From Streptomyces sp. F63 (GTDB lineage Bacteria; Actinomycetota; Actinomycetes; Streptomycetales; Streptomycetaceae): a DNA stretch of 64,000 nt. The notes beneath the pieces were generated by a model. The model was given only the letters and a program-made list of their open reading frames with translations. It ran no database searches and was not told the DNA's origin. The stretch is from assembly GCF_018070345.1 (NCBI RefSeq), contig NZ_JAGPXX010000017.1, positions 57,247 through 121,246 on the forward strand, written 5' to 3'. The position numbers were made by a program, and so were the translations under genes. This document shows positions 25,920 to 34,902 of this stretch, piece after piece. Position 1 is the stretch's first letter. Each line of letters starts with the position of its first letter.

Positions 25920-27380
25920 TCAGAACGGGAAGCGCGCGTGCTGGGTGGCGAGCGTGACCCAGCGGGTGTTGGTGAACGCCTCGATGCCCCAGCGGCCGCC
26001 GAAGCGCCCGTAACCGGAGGCCTTGAAGCCGCCGAAGGGGGCCTGCGGCTCGTCGGCGACGGACTGGTCGCCGACGTGGACGATGCCGGTGCGGACGCGG
26101 CGGGCGACCGTCAGCCCGTGGGTGCCGTTCTCGGTGATGATGCCGCAGGTGAGGCCGTTGTCCGTGTCGTTGGCGAGGGCCACGGCCTCGTCGTCGTCGG
26201 CGAAGGTCTCGATCACGCAGACCGGCCCGAAGGCTTCGCCGTAGTACAGCTCCGCATCCTTCGGCACGCCGGTGAGGACGGTCGCCGGGTACACCGAGCC
26301 GTCGGGCTCGCCCCCGCCCGTGAGGACGGTGGCGCCCTTCGCCACGGCGTCCTCCACCAGGGCCGCCACGCGCCGCGCCGCGGCGGGGGTGACCAGCGGG
26401 CCGATGACGGTGTGCGGGTCCTCGGGGCTGCCGCTGGGCAGCGCGGCGACCTTGGCGGTGAACCGGGCGGTGAACTCCTCGGCCAGCGAGGCGTGGACGA
26501 GGATCCGGTCACCGGACATGCAGATCTGGCCGGAGTTCATGAAGACGCCGAACGCGGCCGCGTCCACCGCGTAGTCGAGGTCGGCGTCCTCCAGGACGAT
26601 GACGGCGTTCTTGCCGCCCAGTTCCAGCACGGCGGGCTTGAGGTGGGTGGCGGCGTGGACGCCGATGATCCGGCCGACCCCGGTGGAGCCGGTGAAGTTG
26701 ACCGAGCGGACCCGCGGATCGGCGATGAGGGTCTCCGCCACCCCGGCCGCGTCGGCGGGGTCGTTGGTGACGACGTTGAGGACACCGTCGGGCAGTCCGG
26801 CCTCCCGCAGGACGTCGGCGACGAACAGGCCGCAGGAGAGCGGGGCGTCCTCGCTGGGCTTGAGCACCACGGTGTTGCCCGCGGCCAGCGGCGCGGCGAC
26901 GGCGCGCACGCCCAGGATGACCGGGGCGTTCCAGGGGGAGAACGCAGCGACCACGCCGACCGGTTCGCGCACGGCCAGGCCCAGCGCGCCCGGCTCCTGG
27001 GCGGTCAGCACCTCGCCGCGGGGAGCGGTGACGGCCGAGGCGGCCTCCCGGAACATCTGCGCGGCCAGTGCCACGTTGAAGCCGGCCCACGGCCGGGTGC
27101 CGCCGGCCTCCCCGGCCATGTGCGCGGCGGCCTGATCGCTCCGGGACTCCAGCAGATCGGCGGCGTCCAGCAGGATCTTGCGCCGGGCGAAGGGACTGAC
27201 GGCCGCCCACTCCTCGAACGCCGCGTCCGCCGCGTCCACGGCCCGGGTGACGTCCGCGGCCCCGGCGGCGGCGACGGTGGCGTACACCTCGCCGGTGTAC
27301 GGGTTGACGTCCTGGGTGGTCCGGCCGGAGGCGGCCGGTACGTCCTTGCCGCCGATCAGCAGGTCACGGTGGAGGGTCAT
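25920..27380 (-). CDS. Aldehyde dehydrogenase (vanillin/benzaldehyde-type)
   Basis: This 486-residue NAD(P)-dependent dehydrogenase oxidises aldehydes to acids. Motifs seen are VGVVAAFSPWNAPVILGVRA, the NAD-binding FTGSTGVGRIIG, the general base in LELGGKNAVIVLED, and the catalytic Cys in FMNSGQICMSGDRIL, with FGGFKASGYGRFGG near the end. The SPWNAPV and QICMSGDR forms are typical of salicylaldehyde/vanillin/benzaldehyde dehydrogenases. ATG 27380 follows GAAGGACGTCCCGCG. A TGTTCGC-N3-GCGAACA dyad lies 115 bases upstream, resembling IclR-family operators that control aromatic catabolism. Aromatic aldehyde is therefore the likely substrate class. Confidence 0.9.
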   Translation of the reverse strand: MTLHRDLLIGGKDVPAASGRTTQDVNPYTGEVYATVAAAGAADVTRAVDAADAAFEEWAAVSPFARRKILLDAADLLESRSDQAAAHMAGEAGGTRPWAGFNVALAAQMFREAASAVTAPRGEVLTAQEPGALGLAVREPVGVVAAFSPWNAPVILGVRAVAAPLAAGNTVVLKPSEDAPLSCGLFVADVLREAGLPDGVLNVVTNDPADAAGVAETLIADPRVRSVNFTGSTGVGRIIGVHAATHLKPAVLELGGKNAVIVLEDADLDYAVDAAAFGVFMNSGQICMSGDRILVHASLAEEFTARFTAKVAALPSGSPEDPHTVIGPLVTPAAARRVAALVEDAVAKGATVLTGGGEPDGSVYPATVLTGVPKDAELYYGEAFGPVCVIETFADDDEAVALANDTDNGLTCGIITENGTHGLTVARRVRTGIVHVGDQSVADEPQAPFGGFKASGYGRFGGRWGIEAFTNTRWVTLATQHARFPF

Positions 27381-27494
27381 CGCGGGACGTCCTTCGGAGC
27401 CGGGGGAGAGGGGCGGTGGGGCGCGGAGACCGGTCCGGACGGAGCCGGGCCCGGTCCCGGGCGCGGGCAGCCGCGAGCGAAGCGGACACCGGTC

Positions 27495-27511
27495 TGTTCG
27501 CCATGCGAACA
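27495..27511. promoter_or_regulatory. IclR-like operator upstream of the aldehyde dehydrogenase
   Basis: TGTTCGCCATGCGAACA has perfect 7-base arms around CAT. IclR-family regulators of aromatic-acid genes recognise TTCGC-N-GCGAA type dyads. No IclR gene is within the window. Confidence 0.5.
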
Positions 27512-27627
27512 AAGGTTCATTCCTGCTCGGAAGTCTGTCCGGACCCACCGGTGATGTCAATGCTCACCGGCGGACCGCCACTGCCCCGCCGCCCCGCCGC
27601 CCGGTCTCTCCGTCTCCCGGACCTCCG

Positions 27628-28710
27628 TCAGACGGCGCCGGACGCGGCGGGGCCCCCGCCCTCAGGTGAGGGCTCGCCGGGGCGACCGGCCGGGCGGTCC
27701 GGCGAACCCCCGGCACCGGGGGCGCCGGCGCCGGAACCGGCGGAGGCGGCGGTGCCCGTGGCGGCCGGGGCGGTGCCCGGGGGCGGCGCCGGGGCCGGAT
27801 AGGCGAGGTGGACGAGCCGGGAGTGTTCCTGCCGCAGGTGCATCACCGACGCGAGGATGTACCCCACCAGCAGGACGAGCGTCGCGATGATCATGAGCGC
27901 GGCCGCGAGGATCGCCGTGGGGAAGCGCGGCACCGTCCCCGTCCGGAGGAACTCCACGATCACCGGCACCCCCAGGACGATCGCGGCCATCGCCAGCAGG
28001 CCGGCCACCAGGGCGTGCACGAGGGAGGGCCGCTCCCGGCGCGCGAGATTGAGGATGACGCCGAGGATGCGCCGGCCGTCCCGGTAGGTCCGCAGCTTGC
28101 TCTCGCTCCCCGCGGGTCGGCCCCGGTAGTCGACGGAGACCTCGGTGGTGGGGAGCCGCAGGTTGAGCGCGTGGACCGTCATCTCCGTCTCGATCTCGAA
28201 CTCCCGGGAGAGAGCCGGGAAGGACTTGACGAAGCGCCGGGAGAGGACCCGGTAACCGCTCAGCATGTCGGTGACGTCATTGCCGAAGAGGACCCGCACC
28301 GCGCCGGTGAGCAGCCGGTTGCCGAAGGAGTGCCCCGCGCGGTAGGCGCTGTCGCCGGTCTCCCGGCGGGCGCCGAGAACCTGGTCGTAGGGGCCCCGGA
28401 AGAGGAGGTCGACCATCTCGCGGGCGCGCGAGGCGTCATAGGTGTCGTCGCCGTCGATGATGAGCAGTGCGTCGGCGTCGATGTCGGCGAAGGCCCGGCG
28501 GATCACATTGCCCTTCCCCTTGCGGGGCTCCTCCCGGATGATCGCCCCGGCCGCGCGGGCGACCTCGGCCGTGCGGTCCGTGGAGTTGTTGTCGTAGACG
28601 TAGACATCGGCCTCGGGGAGAGCCGCCCGCAGATCGCGGACCACCTTGCCGACGGCTGCCTCCTCGTTGTGACACGGCACGACACAGGCGATGGTCGGGC
28701 TCGGGCTCAC
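27628..28710 (-). CDS. Family-2 glycosyltransferase, membrane-anchored
   Basis: This 360-residue GT2 enzyme resembles polyprenyl-phosphate sugar transferases. The GT-A fold begins IACVVPCHNEEAAVGKVV, with the nucleotide-sugar Asp in VYVYDNNSTD and the DXD-like LLIIDGDDTYDAS; the GYRVLSRRFVKSFP region follows. Two C-terminal hydrophobic spans (about residues 233-255 and 267-292) anchor it, and a Pro/Ala/Gly-rich 60-residue tail ends the protein. GTG 28710 follows GGAGGAGCC. It diverges from a GtrA-family gene, the usual partner for flipping or transferring lipid-linked sugars. Confidence 0.88.
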   Translation of the reverse strand: MSPSPTIACVVPCHNEEAAVGKVVRDLRAALPEADVYVYDNNSTDRTAEVARAAGAIIREEPRKGKGNVIRRAFADIDADALLIIDGDDTYDASRAREMVDLLFRGPYDQVLGARRETGDSAYRAGHSFGNRLLTGAVRVLFGNDVTDMLSGYRVLSRRFVKSFPALSREFEIETEMTVHALNLRLPTTEVSVDYRGRPAGSESKLRTYRDGRRILGVILNLARRERPSLVHALVAGLLAMAAIVLGVPVIVEFLRTGTVPRFPTAILAAALMIIATLVLLVGYILASVMHLRQEHSRLVHLAYPAPAPPPGTAPAATGTAASAGSGAGAPGAGGSPDRPAGRPGEPSPEGGGPAASGAV

Positions 28711-28805
28711 GGCTCCTCCTCGGCGGCTGGACGGACCCCGGACCATGGTGCGACACGGGAGAGTCCCGCCCGGGAAGGCACACCGCGCCCGATATCTTCT
28801 GTTCT

Positions 28806-29282
28806 GTGTCGGTTGCCTCGGTCCTCACCTCGCTGACGCTGCGCCTGCGCGACATCGTCCGGGGCGTCTGGCGCGAGGCCGCCAAGTTCGGGACCGTCGG
28901 CGCGCTGGCCTTCCTGCTCGACCACGGCGGCTACACCCTCCTGGTCTTCGGGCTCCCCCGCGGGGGCGGCGGCCCGATGCGGGACCTCCCCGTCCAGGCG
29001 TCCGTGCTCGCGACCGGCGCCGCGACGCTCTTCAGCTGGGCCGGGAACCGCTACTGGACCTACCGGAGCCGGCGCCGCGACAACATGGCCCATGAGTTGC
29101 TGCTCTTCACCGTCGTCAACATCATCGGCATCGTGATCACCGCCGGGACCGTCCTCCTGTCCCGGCAGCTGCTCGGCCTCGACTCGGTCCTCAGCGACAA
29201 CACCGCCCGGATCTGCGGATGGGGCGTCGCCACCCTGTTCCGCTTCTTCGCCTACCGCAGCTACGTCTTCACCGCCTCCTGA
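28806..29282 (+). CDS. GtrA-family membrane protein
   Basis: The 158-residue protein has four predicted transmembrane helices: KFGTVGALAFLLDHGGYTLL, VLATGAATLFSWAGNRYWTY, LLLFTVVNIIGIVITAGTVL, and RICGWGVATLFRFFAYRSYVF. The tail AYRSYVF and the motif W.GNR.WTY are diagnostic for GtrA proteins, which move lipid-linked sugars across the membrane for cell-envelope glycosylation. GTG 28806 is the likely start. It diverges from the GT2 gene, consistent with a shared function. Confidence 0.9.
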   Translation: MSVASVLTSLTLRLRDIVRGVWREAAKFGTVGALAFLLDHGGYTLLVFGLPRGGGGPMRDLPVQASVLATGAATLFSWAGNRYWTYRSRRRDNMAHELLLFTVVNIIGIVITAGTVLLSRQLLGLDSVLSDNTARICGWGVATLFRFFAYRSYVFTAS

Positions 29283-29381
29283 CGGCCGGCTCCCGCCGGC
29301 GGGCCCGCGGTCGGGGACCGTGGACCAGAGACATCCGGCCGTACGCGGACCGCCCCCCGTCCGCTGCTAGCATCCCGGCGT

Positions 29382-30797
29382 ATGGGACAAATCCGGCTGA
29401 TCCTCCGTGAACGCCGCTGGATCTGGAGCCTCGGCCTCCTCGCCGCCACCGGCTGCGCGGCGACCGCACTCGTCTTCACCCCCGGGTTCATGAGTCCCGA
29501 CAGCCTGTCCCAATACCAGCAGGCCACCGGCCGGACCCCGCTGACGGACTGGCACCCTCCGGTCCTGAGCCTGCTCTGGCGCGCGCTCATCGCCGTCACC
29601 GGCACCTTCGCCTCCCTGGCCGTCCTCCAGGCGGCCGTCCTCTGGGGATCCCTCTGGGTGATCGCCTGCTGCGTCCGTGAACTCACCGGGAGCCGGCCGG
29701 GATCCCTGGCCGTCCTCGCCACCGGCGCCGCCCCGCACGTCCTGACCTTCGCCGGAGTCGTGTGGAAGGACGTCCACATGGCGTACGCGCTGCTCGCCGC
29801 CTGCGCCGCCGCCCTCACCGGCCTCTGCCTGCGGAAAGTCCGCCCCGGCACACCGTGGCTCCCCGGCGCCCGGTGGGTACTGCTCGGGACCGGCGTGCTC
29901 TTCCTGAGCTACGCCGTGCTGGTCCGCAAGAACGCGGTCCTGGCCGCCGTCCCCGTCTTCGTGCTGCTCGTCCTCGCCCTGTGGCCGCGCCCCGGACGCC
30001 GGGTCTGGCTGGTCTCCGCCGCCGCGCTCGCCGCCGGCCTCGCCGTGCCCACCGCCGCCATCTCGCTGGCGGCCCGGCCCGTGGAGACCAGCCAGGTCTC
30101 CCAGGTCTTCCTCGACGACCTGCTGCACGTGCTGAGCACGGACGAACTCCGCGCCGCGCCCGTACCCCCCGATCTCCGCCAACGCCTGGTGACCTCGGCG
30201 GAGGACTGCCGCCGGGCGGGCGCCCTGTCGGACGCCTACTGGGCCTGCTACCGGCGCTCCCCGCGTGGGCTCGCCCCGGACGCCGACGGGATCCGGACGC
30301 TGTGGGCGGAGGAGATGCCCCGTCACCTCCCGGGCTATCTCGCCTACCGCACCCAGGTCTTCGCCAAGCTGCTGTTCGAGCCGACCTACCAGTACCACGC
30401 CGGGATCAGCGACAACGACCTCGGGCTGAAACCCGCCAACACCCGGCTGGCGGCCACCCTCGAGACCTATGTGGGCGGCGCGGTGCGGGACCTGCCGTGG
30501 CTCTTCGCGGGCTGGTTCTGGCTCGCCGCCGCACTGGTCCTGGCCGTCCGGCCGGGCCGGGGGCTGTTCGCCCTGCCCGTCCGGGCGCTGGGCATCAGCT
30601 CCGCCGCCTACATCCTCGGTTACTTCCCCATCGTGCCGGTGTCGGACTACCGCTACGTCTACTGGCCCGCCATCGCCGGCACCCTCGCCCTCCTCCTGCG
30701 GTGGCTGGAACGCGCCGCGCCCCCGGCGGCCCCGGGCCGCGGCCCCGCCCGGGCCGCGCGCAGCGAGCCCGGCGACGCCGTCCCCGACCCGGCCTGA
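29382..30797 (+). CDS. Polytopic membrane protein of unknown function, GT-C-like layout
   Basis: This is a 471-residue protein with about ten hydrophobic spans. After helix 1 there is a periplasmic loop, FTPGFMSPDSLSQYQQATGR, with acidic residues, then TDWHPPVLSLLWR. The combination 'DS..Q...A......D.HPP' is like that of bacterial membrane mannosyl-type (GT-C) proteins and DUF6020-like families. The C-terminus is a Pro/Ala/Arg tail. It lies 99 bases after GtrA, in the same direction, which suggests a joint envelope-glycan function. I do not recognise a named homologue. Confidence 0.7.
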   Translation: MGQIRLILRERRWIWSLGLLAATGCAATALVFTPGFMSPDSLSQYQQATGRTPLTDWHPPVLSLLWRALIAVTGTFASLAVLQAAVLWGSLWVIACCVRELTGSRPGSLAVLATGAAPHVLTFAGVVWKDVHMAYALLAACAAALTGLCLRKVRPGTPWLPGARWVLLGTGVLFLSYAVLVRKNAVLAAVPVFVLLVLALWPRPGRRVWLVSAAALAAGLAVPTAAISLAARPVETSQVSQVFLDDLLHVLSTDELRAAPVPPDLRQRLVTSAEDCRRAGALSDAYWACYRRSPRGLAPDADGIRTLWAEEMPRHLPGYLAYRTQVFAKLLFEPTYQYHAGISDNDLGLKPANTRLAATLETYVGGAVRDLPWLFAGWFWLAAALVLAVRPGRGLFALPVRALGISSAAYILGYFPIVPVSDYRYVYWPAIAGTLALLLRWLERAAPPAAPGRGPARAARSEPGDAVPDPA

Positions 30798-30819
30798 CAG
30801 GAACGGCGGCGCGCCACCG

Positions 30820-31156
30820 CCCCGGCGCGGCGACCGGTCCCACGGGTCGCCCGGGGCGCACACCGCGGTGGCCTCGACCCGGCCGGCGAGGCGATACGTC
30901 CCGCTGCCGAGCCGGCTCAGCGGCTGCCCGGACAAGCGCCGGTGACGGCAGGACCGCGCAGCGCGTTGCGCGGGACGGCCACGCCGGCCGGCCGCCGTGC
31001 CCCGCGCCGCCCCCCGGCGCAGAGCAGGACCGGCCGGAAGGGAGGCACGGCCACCTCGTACCAGTCGCCACCGACCCGGCTGTCGGCCGGCGTGACCGGG
31101 GAGCCGCTCCGGCAGGACGGGACCCGAGGGGGCGGAAGCCCCGGGAGGGCGCACAT
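30820..31156 (-). pseudogene. Decayed SpoIIE-type PP2C phosphatase fragment
   Basis: On the minus strand one frame (31156 down to about 30950) reads LPGLPPPRVP..., PADSRVGGDWYEVAVPPF, VLLCAGG and NALRGPAVTGACPG, which align in order with the SpoIIE catalytic core (R.GGDWYD, LL.VGDV.GHG, LR). A second frame continues with LSRLGSGTYRLAGRVEATAVCA. The metal-binding GDVxGHG motif is destroyed (GGRRGARR) and several shifts are needed. It is a remnant of about a hundred codons, with no intact start or end. Confidence 0.6.
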
Positions 31157-31231
31157 CCGGCTGCTCCAGCCGGCGCCCTGCGCTTCGGCACCGTGCGGCC
31201 GGCCGGTCGTGACCCCCGCGCCCGGCGGCGG

Positions 31232-32380
31232 TCACGACCGGTCGAGCCAGGCCCGGCACAGCCACCAGGCGTCCACGGCCCCGAAGGTCCCGGCCGGATC
31301 GATTCCCGTGACGGCCGAGAAGCGCTGGATCCGGTTGCGGACCGTATTGGGGTGGACGAACAGCCGCTCGGCCGCCGCCGGCACGTCCCGGTCGGCCTCC
31401 AACCAGGCGCGGACGGCGAGGGCCACCGGCCCGGCGTTCGCGCCCAGCCCGGTCAGCGCCGCCCCGTGGCGGTCGAGCAGCACCGCCGCCAGATCGGCCC
31501 GGTCCACCACCGCGGCGAGGGCCGCCACCTCCGCGACGTGCACCACACCCGACCGTCCCGCCGACTCGGCGGCCGTGAGAGCGCCCACCGCGAGGCGCCG
31601 CACCAGGGCCAGCCCCTCCGGGTCTCCCGGACCGGCGAGCCCGGCGACCGCCCCGGCCCGGACCACGGCACGGGCGGTGCGGGCCGGGGGCCGCCGGGCG
31701 TGCACGGCGACCAGCAGACCGTCCACCAGCGCGGACAGCGCCGGAGCGCCCGGGTCGCGGGCCGCGCGGTCGGATCCGGCCGCGGCCGCGGCGTCCTCCG
31801 GCCGGGCGGCCAGCACCCACAGTCCGCCGGCGGCCGGCAGGCCCGCCTCGGCGGCCGCCAGCGCCGCCGCGGAACCGCCCGCGAACAGCCGGCGCAGCAG
31901 CGCCGCGTCCCGCTCGCCGTTCGACGGCTCCCGGTCGGCCCCGGTGGCGCGGTGCGCGGTGATCAGCCGGCCCCGTACGGCCTCAGCCCAGTCGTCGTAC
32001 AACTCCCTCGCGTCCAGCAGCCGTTCGGGTGCCACTCCGGCCCCGCCGGCCAGCTCCCGGGCCCGTGACCAGATGGCGCGCTCGGCCACGTGCACGGCCG
32101 CGAGGACGGCCTCGATGGACACGCCCTGGCGGGCACGTGTGACACCCAGCTCCTCCACGAACGACAGCTCCGCCTCCGTCGGCCCCCGGCGGGCCGCCAG
32201 CGCCCGGGTGGCCGCGGCCAGCAGCGCGCGGGTGTGCCCGGCGATGTCGGCGGCGGGCAGGACCGCGATCTCCCGCACCGTCGTGCGGACGGCTGCCACC
32301 ACGGAGGGCAGCAGGTCGTCCTCGCCGACGACCCGCTCGATGAGATCGACCACCGGGGGCCAGTCGTCGCGCGCGTGCAT
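31232..32380 (-). CDS. PucR-family transcriptional regulator
   Basis: The 382-residue protein ends with the PucR-type HTH_30 domain: VRAWLEADRDVPAAAERLFV, then HPNTVRNRIQRFSAVTG and a WLCRAWL tail. The N-terminal two-thirds contain the GGDEF-like/CdaR region (LLARDRDAALLRRLFAGGS, LLVAVHA). ATG 32380 was chosen over a longer start because upstream residues look random. It diverges from the FMO-SDR-MFS operon with a 225-base spacer and probably activates it in response to its substrate, as PucR/CdaR proteins do. Confidence 0.85.
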   Translation of the reverse strand: MHARDDWPPVVDLIERVVGEDDLLPSVVAAVRTTVREIAVLPAADIAGHTRALLAAATRALAARRGPTEAELSFVEELGVTRARQGVSIEAVLAAVHVAERAIWSRARELAGGAGVAPERLLDARELYDDWAEAVRGRLITAHRATGADREPSNGERDAALLRRLFAGGSAAALAAAEAGLPAAGGLWVLAARPEDAAAAAGSDRAARDPGAPALSALVDGLLVAVHARRPPARTARAVVRAGAVAGLAGPGDPEGLALVRRLAVGALTAAESAGRSGVVHVAEVAALAAVVDRADLAAVLLDRHGAALTGLGANAGPVALAVRAWLEADRDVPAAAERLFVHPNTVRNRIQRFSAVTGIDPAGTFGAVDAWWLCRAWLDRS

Positions 32381-32605
32381 CCCGTCATCCTGCCCACCCT
32401 TGTGGCCGGGAACAATCCAGGAGCCGAATCGGGTGACGCACGCCATGTCCCGGCCCGCGGGCCACGCCTACGGTTGGGTCCCACCACAAGCCGAACCGCG
32501 GCCCGCCGCCCCGCATCCCCTCCGGTTCCGCCGGCGCCCTCCGCTGCCCGCACGAGGTGACCGGCGCCGCCCCGCCGCCCCGCACCGCCCTCAGGAGCCG
32601 CCACC

Positions 32606-33982
32606 ATGCCCCCTCCCCGCCGTGCCGCCGTGATCGGCGCCGGAGCGGCAGGCCTCGCCGCCACCAAGGCCCTCCTCGACGCCGGCCTCGACACCGTCAC
32701 CCATGAGAAGGGCGACCGGCCCGGAGGGCTGTGGGCCCGCGGCAACAGCAGCGGTCTCTCGCCCGCCTACGCCTCGCTCCACCTCAACACCAGCAAGGGA
32801 CGCACCCAGTTCGCGGACTTCCCGATGCCGGCGGAGTGGCCGGACTACCCGTCGGCCGACCTCATGGCCGGATACCTCGCCGACTACGCGGAGACCTTCG
32901 GCCTCACCCCGCACATCCGCTACGGCACCACGGTCGTCTCCGTCGAACGCGAGGACGGCACGGAGAGCGGCACCGGGCACGCCTGGCGCGTCACCACCGA
33001 CTCCGGCGACACCGCCCGGTACGACGCCGTGGTGGTCGCCAACGGCCACAACTGGGACCCCCGGCTGCCCGAACCCGCCTACCCCGGCACCTTCGCCGGC
33101 ACCCAGACCCACGCGCACGACTACCGCACCGCCGAGGCCTTCCGGGACCGCAGGGTGCTCATCGTCGGCATGGGCAACTCCGCCATGGACATCGCCGTCG
33201 ACGCCTCGTACACCGCCCGCGGCCCGGTCCTGCTCTCGGCCCGCCGCGGGACGCACATCGTGCCCAAATACCTGTTCGGCCGCCCCGCCGACGCGACCGG
33301 CGGCGCCCTGTCCGTCCTGCCCTGGCGGATCCGCCAGCGGATCGCCGAAGCCCTGCTCAAGCTGGCGGTGGGCCCTCCGCAGCGCTACGGACTCCCCGCC
33401 CCCGCCGGCGGCCTCTTCCAGAACCACCCCACCATCAGCGACACCATCCTGCACCGCCTCACCCACGGCGAAGTGGCCCCGCGCCCCGGCATCGACCGCT
33501 TCGAGGGGGACCGGGTCGTCTTCACCGACGGCCGCTCCGACCCGGTCGACGTCATCGTCTGGGCCACCGGCTACCGCGTCACCATCCCCTTCCTCTCCCC
33601 CCGCTGGACGGGCGCGGACCCTGAGCAACTGCCTCTTTACAAAAGGGTGTTCCACCTGGACGACCCCGGCCTGGCCTTCGTCGGGCTGATGCAGTCCACC
33701 GGCGCCGCCCTCCCCGTCGTCGAGGCACAGGCCAAGCTGGTGGCCGCCCGCCTCTCCGGCGCGTACGCGCTCCCCACGGCGGCGGAGCAGCGGCGCTCCA
33801 CCGACCGCGATCTGCGGGACGCCACCGCGCGCTGGGGGAGCGACCGGCGGCCCCGGATGCGGATCGACTTCGACCGCTACCTCGCCGGCCTGTCCCGGGA
33901 GATGAGAGCCGGCCGCGCCCGTGCGCGGCGCGGCGCGGGCCGCCCGGCCACACCGGCCGACCGTGAGGAGAGCACCGCATGA
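32606..33982 (+). CDS. Flavin-containing monooxygenase (FMO/BVMO-like)
   Basis: This 458-residue enzyme has two dinucleotide sites: AAVIGAGAAGLAATKALLDAG for FAD at the start and VLIVGMGNSAMDIAVDASY for NADPH (about residue 185). The FMO region reads SLHLNTSKGRTQFADFPMP, and DVIVWATGYRVTIPFL is the late ATGY motif. Such proteins oxygenate N, S or ketone substrates. The operon continues with an SDR gene overlapping by four bases (ATGA), then an MFS transporter. ATG 32606 follows CCTCAGGAGCCGCC. Substrate: unknown. Confidence 0.9.
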   Translation: MPPPRRAAVIGAGAAGLAATKALLDAGLDTVTHEKGDRPGGLWARGNSSGLSPAYASLHLNTSKGRTQFADFPMPAEWPDYPSADLMAGYLADYAETFGLTPHIRYGTTVVSVEREDGTESGTGHAWRVTTDSGDTARYDAVVVANGHNWDPRLPEPAYPGTFAGTQTHAHDYRTAEAFRDRRVLIVGMGNSAMDIAVDASYTARGPVLLSARRGTHIVPKYLFGRPADATGGALSVLPWRIRQRIAEALLKLAVGPPQRYGLPAPAGGLFQNHPTISDTILHRLTHGEVAPRPGIDRFEGDRVVFTDGRSDPVDVIVWATGYRVTIPFLSPRWTGADPEQLPLYKRVFHLDDPGLAFVGLMQSTGAALPVVEAQAKLVAARLSGAYALPTAAEQRRSTDRDLRDATARWGSDRRPRMRIDFDRYLAGLSREMRAGRARARRGAGRPATPADREESTA

Positions 33983-34902
33983 GCACCGATCCCCGTACCG
34001 GCAGCCCCGCCGGCGCCGCCCGCCCCGCCGCCGCCCGCACCACTCCCGGGACCGCCCTCGCCGCCCTGCTCCGCAGCGGCCGCCGCGACGCACACGGCCT
34101 GCGGGTCATCGTCACCGGCGCCTCCGGCACCTTCGGCCGGGCGCTCTCCGCCCGGCTCACGGAACTCGGCGCGCACGTCGTCGGCCTGGATCTCGCCCCC
34201 GGCCCGGACGATCCCGTCGAGGTCCTGGCCTGCGATCTCACCGACGACGCGGCCGTGCCCGGCGCGGTGGCCGACGCCCTCGCCCAGCTCGGCGGCCTGG
34301 ACCTGCTGATCAACAACGCCGGGACCGGCGGGCCCGCCCCCGCCGAGCTGCCGCCCGGGCCGGAGGTCCGCCGCCAGCTCGACATCAACCTGCTCGGCAC
34401 CTGGCGCACCACGGCCGCCTGCGTGGACGCCCTCGTGGCCTCCCGGGGCCGGGTCGTCATGGTCTCCTCGCGGATGGCCGTGCTGCAGCTTCCCCTGGCG
34501 GCCGCGTACGGCGCCTCCAAGCGCGCGCTGGTCGCGTACGCCGACGCGCTCCGCCTGGAGATCGGCACCCACGTCGGCGTCAGCTGCGTCTACCCCTCCG
34601 CGGTGCGCAGCCCCATCCACGACTCGACCGCCGCGGCCGGGCTGTCCCTGGAGGGCATGAGCAGCTACGAGCCGCTGGAGGGCGTGGTGGACACCGTGCT
34701 CCGCGCCGGGCTCGGCCGCCGGGCCCGCCGCGACCTGGCCACCACCCGGCGGGGGGCCGCGGAGATCTTCCTGGCCCGCCATCTGCCGTCGCTGACCGAC
34801 CGGATCGTCGCCCGCACCCTGGCCCGCCGCGTCCGGTCCGGCGCCTTCGACGGCGCGGCTCCGGCCGCCGGAGTGGTCCGGCGGCACGGGGACCGGCCGT
34901 GA
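33979..34902 (+). CDS. Short-chain dehydrogenase/reductase
   Basis: The 307-residue SDR shows the Rossmann motif VIVTGASGTFGRALSARLTE (about residue 44), DLLINNAGTGGPAP, the catalytic Ser in VVMVSSRMAVLQ and Tyr-x-x-x-Lys in AAAYGASKRALVAYAD (about residue 175). The start is coupled to the FMO stop; its own stop overlaps the MFS start (GTGA). It may oxidise or reduce a product of the monooxygenase. An Ala/Arg-rich N-terminal extension of about 35 residues precedes the fold. Confidence 0.9.
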   Translation: MSTDPRTGSPAGAARPAAARTTPGTALAALLRSGRRDAHGLRVIVTGASGTFGRALSARLTELGAHVVGLDLAPGPDDPVEVLACDLTDDAAVPGAVADALAQLGGLDLLINNAGTGGPAPAELPPGPEVRRQLDINLLGTWRTTAACVDALVASRGRVVMVSSRMAVLQLPLAAAYGASKRALVAYADALRLEIGTHVGVSCVYPSAVRSPIHDSTAAAGLSLEGMSSYEPLEGVVDTVLRAGLGRRARRDLATTRRGAAEIFLARHLPSLTDRIVARTLARRVRSGAFDGAAPAAGVVRRHGDRP

